A DNA stretch of 64,000 bases from Paenibacillus pabuli (lineage in GTDB: Bacteria; Bacillota; Bacilli; Paenibacillales; Paenibacillaceae): the NCBI RefSeq assembly GCF_023101145.1, contig NZ_CP073714.1, positions 5,704,001 through 5,768,000 of the forward strand, read 5' to 3'. The notes below the pieces were generated by a model. It was not told the origin of the DNA, made no database searches, and saw only the letters and a program-made list of their open reading frames with translations. Shown one piece after another: positions 60,155-64,000 of the stretch. Every line of letters begins with the position of its first letter. Position 1 is the first letter of the stretch. A program made the position numbers and the translations under genes.

Positions 60155-60190
60155 CAAAAGCCGGCACCCATAAGGGTTAACCGGCTTTTG
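60155..60190. terminator. Terminator
   Basis: CAAAAGCCGG and CCGGCTTTTG with an inner CCC/GGG; similar in sequence to the hairpin at 41132. Confidence 0.75.
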
Positions 60191-60287
60191 CTGTGGATTT
60201 CTCATCAAATAACTGTTATGGAATGAATATTTGTATTTGACCCGCCCAAATCCCCCTAGATCAGCGTAAAAAGGCTTCTCAACCTAA

Positions 60288-60770
60288 TTAATAGATGGAC
60301 ACCGTGTCCGATGGGAGTGAAATGGTAGAGATTGCATCCCAAATACTCACTTCCTCTATTTCGGTGATCGTCAACTTGGCAAAAAAACTGTATCCTCCGA
60401 ATCCCTCCCTGTCGGTGACAGCGTCCTTGAACGCAGAGAATTTCGTTTTCAAAAAGTTTTGTTTGGAGATGTTCAGATCATATCTAAGCATAATACTCAC
60501 TTCGATCTTTTCATCTGTTTTATTCAGTTTATATTCGTCTATGAGCGTTTGAAGTGGTTCAAGGATCACGATGTCTTTCACGGTTCTATCTCCATCTTCT
60601 TTTTGTTCCTCACTTTTCACCTTAGTTAAAGGGCAGTTTTTTTTCACTTTCACTTTCACTGCTTTGACCACAGGTGCCCTCAGTTGAGCTTCTTGAGCTG
60701 AAGCTACTGAAGGAATGAATAAGAGACAAGCGATGAAGGAAATGAATACTTTTCTTCGTGTTTGAATCAA
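60288..60770 (-). CDS. Secreted protein of unknown function
   Basis: 160 residues with a Sec signal (RRKVFISFIACLLFIPSVASA). The mature part begins with a Lys/Val-rich stretch (AVKVKVKKNCPLTKVK), then an acidic Glu/Asp block and a C-terminal domain of alternating beta-type sequence (EKIEVSIMLRYDLNIS, FGGYSFFAKLTITEIEE). TTG 60770 is the start, with AAGGTGGG four bases upstream. The family is not recognised and no partner gene is apparent. Confidence 0.7.
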   Translation of the reverse strand: MIQTRRKVFISFIACLLFIPSVASAQEAQLRAPVVKAVKVKVKKNCPLTKVKSEEQKEDGDRTVKDIVILEPLQTLIDEYKLNKTDEKIEVSIMLRYDLNISKQNFLKTKFSAFKDAVTDREGFGGYSFFAKLTITEIEEVSIWDAISTISLPSDTVSIY

Positions 60771-60901
60771 GTTCCCACCTTCTCACTTTAAATTTACAAT
60801 ACTTTCCTATCCGGACGTATATATAACAGTAAATGTTTCGTTGTTAACCTCACTTTTCCCATAATAATTTTTCCTATGGATGTCTTTGGGTCTCTATTTT
60901 A

Positions 60902-60949
60902 TAAAAAAAATAAAACCTCCTCGCCCTTAACTAAACAGGCTTGGAGGTT
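60902..60949 (-). terminator. Terminator of the chemoreceptor gene
   Basis: On the minus strand AACCTCCAAGC pairs with the GCGAGGAGGTT segment, followed by TTATTTTTTTT. Confidence 0.75.
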
Positions 60950-61028
60950 CAGAAGTATGCTGGTTCAAACGAACCAAAATCGTTACGTTTTTAACATCCG
61001 ATCTTCTCAAATGACATCATGCGCTTGT

Positions 61029-63086
61029 TTACTTTGTTTTGAACCGGGAGGATGCTTCAGCTAGCTGTTTGGTCAACCCATCGATGGTCTGTACCATCTC
61101 TGACAGATGCTCGGTCATGCCGGACTGTTCCTCCATTGTCGCGGTTACTTCCTCCACGGATGCGGACACTTCTTCACCTGAAGCAGACAAATTCTGAGCA
61201 GCTCCAATGACGTCATCCTTATCGCGTTCGATGGATTCAATCTCAGAGGCAATGGCTTGAACTTGATTCATCATTTCATTCATATTTTGGGTGACAAAAT
61301 TGAACGTTTCCTTGGTCTGGTCTACACTGCTTTTATGCAGTTCGGCAATAGCTTCAATCGCTTGTACACTCCGGTTATTCTGCTCAACATGATCAATCGT
61401 CTGCATCACAATCCGCTTGATATCCTCCGACTGTGATGTAGTCTGCTCTGCCAGTTTGCGAATCTCCGATGCCACTACTGCAAAGCCACGTCCATGCTCA
61501 CCAGCTCTTGCCGCTTCAATGGAAGCATTGAGTGCAAGCAGCTTCGTCTGATTCGCAATCTCGGTTATCGTACCTGTAATTTGGTGAATGCCCGAGGAAC
61601 TTTCAGCCAACTGCACTGTAATTTTGGAAATGTTAGCTACTTCGGCCTCGTTTTGTCCATTCACTGCAATCAGTGCATCAATGACCTCATGGTTGCTCTT
61701 GAATGCATCCGTGATCTCATCTGCCTTAAGCTTCACCGACTGTGACATCTCATTGACGTTCTCAATTTTATTGCCCACGTTCATGAACTTATCCACGATT
61801 GCTTCCGTATCATTGGCCTGAGACTCCATGGCTCGTGAAATTTCAAACGCCGTTGTCGTGGTTTCGGCAATGGAGGTCGAGGTCTGCTGTGTGGAATGAT
61901 CCAGTTCCGTTGTACTTGTTTTCAGCACACTAATGGAATGGTTCATACTGGAAATCAGCTGTTGATTGCTCGCCGCCATCGTGTTAAAGCTGTCCACCAG
62001 TTGTTTGAATTCTCCGCTATATTTGCCCTTGGCCTGCACCGTCAGATCCCCGTCTGCAAGTTGTCTGAACAATGCTGTCAGTCTCGTGATTGGTCTGGTA
62101 ACCAGCAGTGAGATTAGTATACCTGCGATAACAGACACCGCAATCGCGCTGAACAGAACAATATACATCTGCTTCGCCATTGCCCCTAGCGGCTTCTTCA
62201 CATCACTTAGTTTGTCTTCAACAATGATGGTCCAGTCCGATCTTGGAATTTTGGAATAAAAGACGACTTTGTCCTCTGTACTTACATCTCCTTGTTGCAA
62301 CTGCTCGTTAGAAGGCAGATCAATCAGTGACTGATATTCATTAGATTCAAGCTTCTGTCCCGCCATCTTTTCATCTGTCGAATTGAACATCACTGTACCT
62401 ACGCGGTCCAGTATCATAACTTTTCCCTCTTCATTAATGTTGATGTTCTGAAGCTGGTTCACGAAAAATGAAGTTGAAGCAGTAGACGCCAGCACGCCTT
62501 CCACTTCCTTGTTATCATTGTAGATTGGCATTGCAAAGACCGTTCCCAGCGTCCCCAAAGATTCAGAGATTATACCCTCACTGATGACATTCTGCCCTTG
62601 CATTGCCTGTTGAAAATACGTACGGCCGGCGCGTTCCTCACCGAGTATTTCAGGATTGTTCGCTGCGACAATGGTGCCTTTTCGGTCCAACAGAATAAGA
62701 ACACTGTTGCCTTCCATCCCTGCGAGGCTTTCTGCCAATATCCCATTGGCTTTATCCACAAGTTCACTATTTTCCGAGAAAAAAGTATCATCATTCTGTC
62801 CTTCGTTATTTCGAATTTCCAGCAGGTCCTGGAATGTGCGATGTGTCGTAATCAGATATGTGGACTGTTCTTCCAACGTTAGTGAGGTGAACAAACCTGC
62901 ACCAATCCGATCAGAGGTCGCTTTAATTTCATCCTTGCTTTTGTCGAGCGTAATGACTGCCGCTACGCTGTAAGATAATACCGCAGTTACTGCCAATACA
63001 ACCGTTACCAGTAAACTGATCATTAGCGGCAATTTGACTCTGAACGACATGTTGATCATGCGCTCTCTCGCCTTCGGGATAAACAA
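61029..63086 (-). CDS. Methyl-accepting chemotaxis protein (dCACHE-HAMP-MA)
   Basis: About 685 residues. A first membrane helix near residue 20-45, a large extracytoplasmic sensor of ~260 residues with dCACHE-like features (ILLDRKGTIVAANNPEILGE, VFAMPIYNDNKEVEGVLAST), a second helix (AIAVSVIAGILISLLVT), a HAMP domain, then the signalling hairpin with the conserved tip (IANQTKLLALNASIEAARAG, EHGRGFAVVASEIRKLAEQT). It would alter CheA activity for taxis. The start is unclear: TTG 63086 has AAGGTGG about five bases upstream; ATG 63059 gives a shorter N-terminus. Confidence 0.92.
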   Translation of the reverse strand: MFIPKARERMINMSFRVKLPLMISLLVTVVLAVTAVLSYSVAAVITLDKSKDEIKATSDRIGAGLFTSLTLEEQSTYLITTHRTFQDLLEIRNNEGQNDDTFFSENSELVDKANGILAESLAGMEGNSVLILLDRKGTIVAANNPEILGEERAGRTYFQQAMQGQNVISEGIISESLGTLGTVFAMPIYNDNKEVEGVLASTASTSFFVNQLQNININEEGKVMILDRVGTVMFNSTDEKMAGQKLESNEYQSLIDLPSNEQLQQGDVSTEDKVVFYSKIPRSDWTIIVEDKLSDVKKPLGAMAKQMYIVLFSAIAVSVIAGILISLLVTRPITRLTALFRQLADGDLTVQAKGKYSGEFKQLVDSFNTMAASNQQLISSMNHSISVLKTSTTELDHSTQQTSTSIAETTTTAFEISRAMESQANDTEAIVDKFMNVGNKIENVNEMSQSVKLKADEITDAFKSNHEVIDALIAVNGQNEAEVANISKITVQLAESSSGIHQITGTITEIANQTKLLALNASIEAARAGEHGRGFAVVASEIRKLAEQTTSQSEDIKRIVMQTIDHVEQNNRSVQAIEAIAELHKSSVDQTKETFNFVTQNMNEMMNQVQAIASEIESIERDKDDVIGAAQNLSASGEEVSASVEEVTATMEEQSGMTEHLSEMVQTIDGLTKQLAEASSRFKTK

Positions 63087-63095
63087 TAAATCCAC

Positions 63096-63387
63096 CTTCC
63101 ATTTCTACGATGTTAATGTCCAATTTTGTATGGGATAACTTTATATCGGTAGATAGTATCTAATCTTTCAGCAAGAAAAACGTTTGCACTGAAAAATGTT
63201 TTTTCACATCTTATAATCTTCTATTTAAAAATAAAACTATATGTAACTAGTATTATGTTTTATTTATTGACTTAATTTGTAAAATAATTTACACTCTTTT
63301 ATGTTAATACTTATTTTTCCATAATTGAGAGTTTTGAATAGCTGGCCAGCTTTCAAATATATTTAAAATTGAGAGGGAGATATAAAA
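63096..63387. other. AT-rich intergenic stretch
   Basis: About 290 bases between the divergent chemoreceptor and secreted-protein genes. It is clearly richer in A and T than its neighbours. No repeat, operator or clear promoter was recognised. Confidence 0.5.
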
Positions 63388-64000
63388 ATGAAAAAAGTGG
63401 TTTCAGCTTTATTAGTTACAGCATCCTTATTTGTTGGTAGTGTCGCTTCTTTCGCTTATTCGGAAGAGTCCGTTAGTATAATTCCTACCCGAATGCAGGC
63501 GGGGACAATATTAGAGTATGATGGATCCAATCAGATGGTTATCCTGGAAAAGGGTGAACCAGTAAACCTCCCTTCCATCTATCAAGATCAAACAACAAAG
63601 AGTATCACACAAAAAGTAGATCTTGAAAAATTAAAAAGTGAAGAAGAATTCGTTGAAAAAATTAAAGAAGAAGCAAAAAATTTACCCGTATATAAAATTG
63701 AGAATCCTCTTCCACAGCCAGGTTTAAAGGTTATATATGATGGTGAGGGTTACATAAAGGAGTTTATTTTCCCTCAAGGGAACGACTTCGCTTTAGCTGC
63801 TTATAAAGCACTACCAAGAGGCACTAGAAAAGCAGCTGGAACCTATACTTATGGAGATAACAATAATAAAATCACTATTACAACGAGCACCGTTCTTGGT
63901 GAAGGACGATTTACTAATTTTACCGATACAACTGGTGAAAACAGTAACACTCTGAAAAAAGGTGATGCAGCAACCAGAGGAGATATAGATAATCCTAAAT
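63388..64000 (+). CDS. Secreted protein, start only (cut by window edge)
   Basis: 204 residues are visible. It begins MKKVVSALLVTASLFVGSVA, a Sec signal with possible cleavage after FAYS. The mature part has a Lys/Glu-rich helical stretch (SEEEFVEKIKEEAKNL), then a beta-rich region (TYTYGDNNNKITITTSTVL, GRFTNFTDTTGENSNTLKKG). GAGAGGGAG precedes ATG 63388. The gene is more A/T-rich than its neighbours, which may mark acquired DNA. The family is not recognised. Confidence 0.75.
   Translation, partial: MKKVVSALLVTASLFVGSVASFAYSEESVSIIPTRMQAGTILEYDGSNQMVILEKGEPVNLPSIYQDQTTKSITQKVDLEKLKSEEEFVEKIKEEAKNLPVYKIENPLPQPGLKVIYDGEGYIKEFIFPQGNDFALAAYKALPRGTRKAAGTYTYGDNNNKITITTSTVLGEGRFTNFTDTTGENSNTLKKGDAATRGDIDNPK

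Overview
The window looks like chromosomal DNA from a soil or plant-associated Paenibacillus-type Firmicute. The reasons are moderate G+C with strong AGGAGG-type ribosome binding sites, TTG and GTG starts, LacI/CcpA/LicT-style sugar control, SLH surface protein, and many carbohydrate ABC and PTS systems. The genus is inferred from style and gene content, because no rRNA or tRNA gene is present. No prophage, insertion sequence, CRISPR array or integrase was seen.

Layout. 1-2600: two 6-phospho-beta-glucosidase (GH1) genes, each preceded by a LicT/BglG-type ribonucleic antiterminator overlapping a terminator. 2759-4830: a small unknown gene, a LuxR-type regulator and a lipoprotein. 4854-11670: an unusual peptide/nickel-class ABC importer made of a fused double ATPase, two permeases with long extra N-terminal regions, and a substrate-binding lipoprotein whose order of parts is circularly permuted. 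11704-17186: a small membrane protein, a tiny gene with a promoter-embedded SOS (LexA/DinR) box, an ankyrin lipoprotein, an SLH-domain surface protein and a histidine kinase/response regulator pair. 17440-23059: single metabolic genes (cyclase, DJ-1/PfpI, GNAT, quinone-type oxidoreductase, PhzF, alpha/beta hydrolase). 23383-25771: a KhtTU-type K+/H+ antiporter operon led by a GreA C-terminal-domain protein, with a possible attenuator and leader peptide. 25950-28063: NADP glutamate dehydrogenase and an FMN reductase.

28384-35158: a sugar locus running GH140/DUF4038 hydrolase, Gfo/Idh oxidoreductase, EutH-like transporter and PTS IIBCA, with a divergent LacI regulator. EutH here has no other eut genes around it. 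35266-41168: pentapeptide protein, diaminopimelate dehydrogenase, a hydrolase coupled to a tiny exported peptide, exonuclease III, a decayed esterase fragment, NUDIX and HIT proteins. 41207-46901: a CUT1 ABC importer with an amidohydrolase, and a divergent SolA/SoxA-type flavin oxidase.

46990-59579: a locus that best fits breakdown of type II arabinogalactan. It contains a LacI regulator, a CUT1 ABC importer, a membrane-anchored GH30, a cytoplasmic GH35 beta-galactosidase, a secreted GH43-AbfB and a secreted GH30 with a ricin-type lectin domain. Its promoter shows four copies of a TGAAA-N4-TTTCA operator and a cre site over the -35 box. 59763-64000: a HesB-like protein, a secreted protein of unknown function, a chemoreceptor and the start of another secreted protein cut by the window edge.

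The strongest leads for something undescribed are the permuted binding protein with its enlarged permeases, the EutH sugar locus, the SOS-box microgene, the exported peptide overlapping a hydrolase, and the GreA-like/Kht operon leader.
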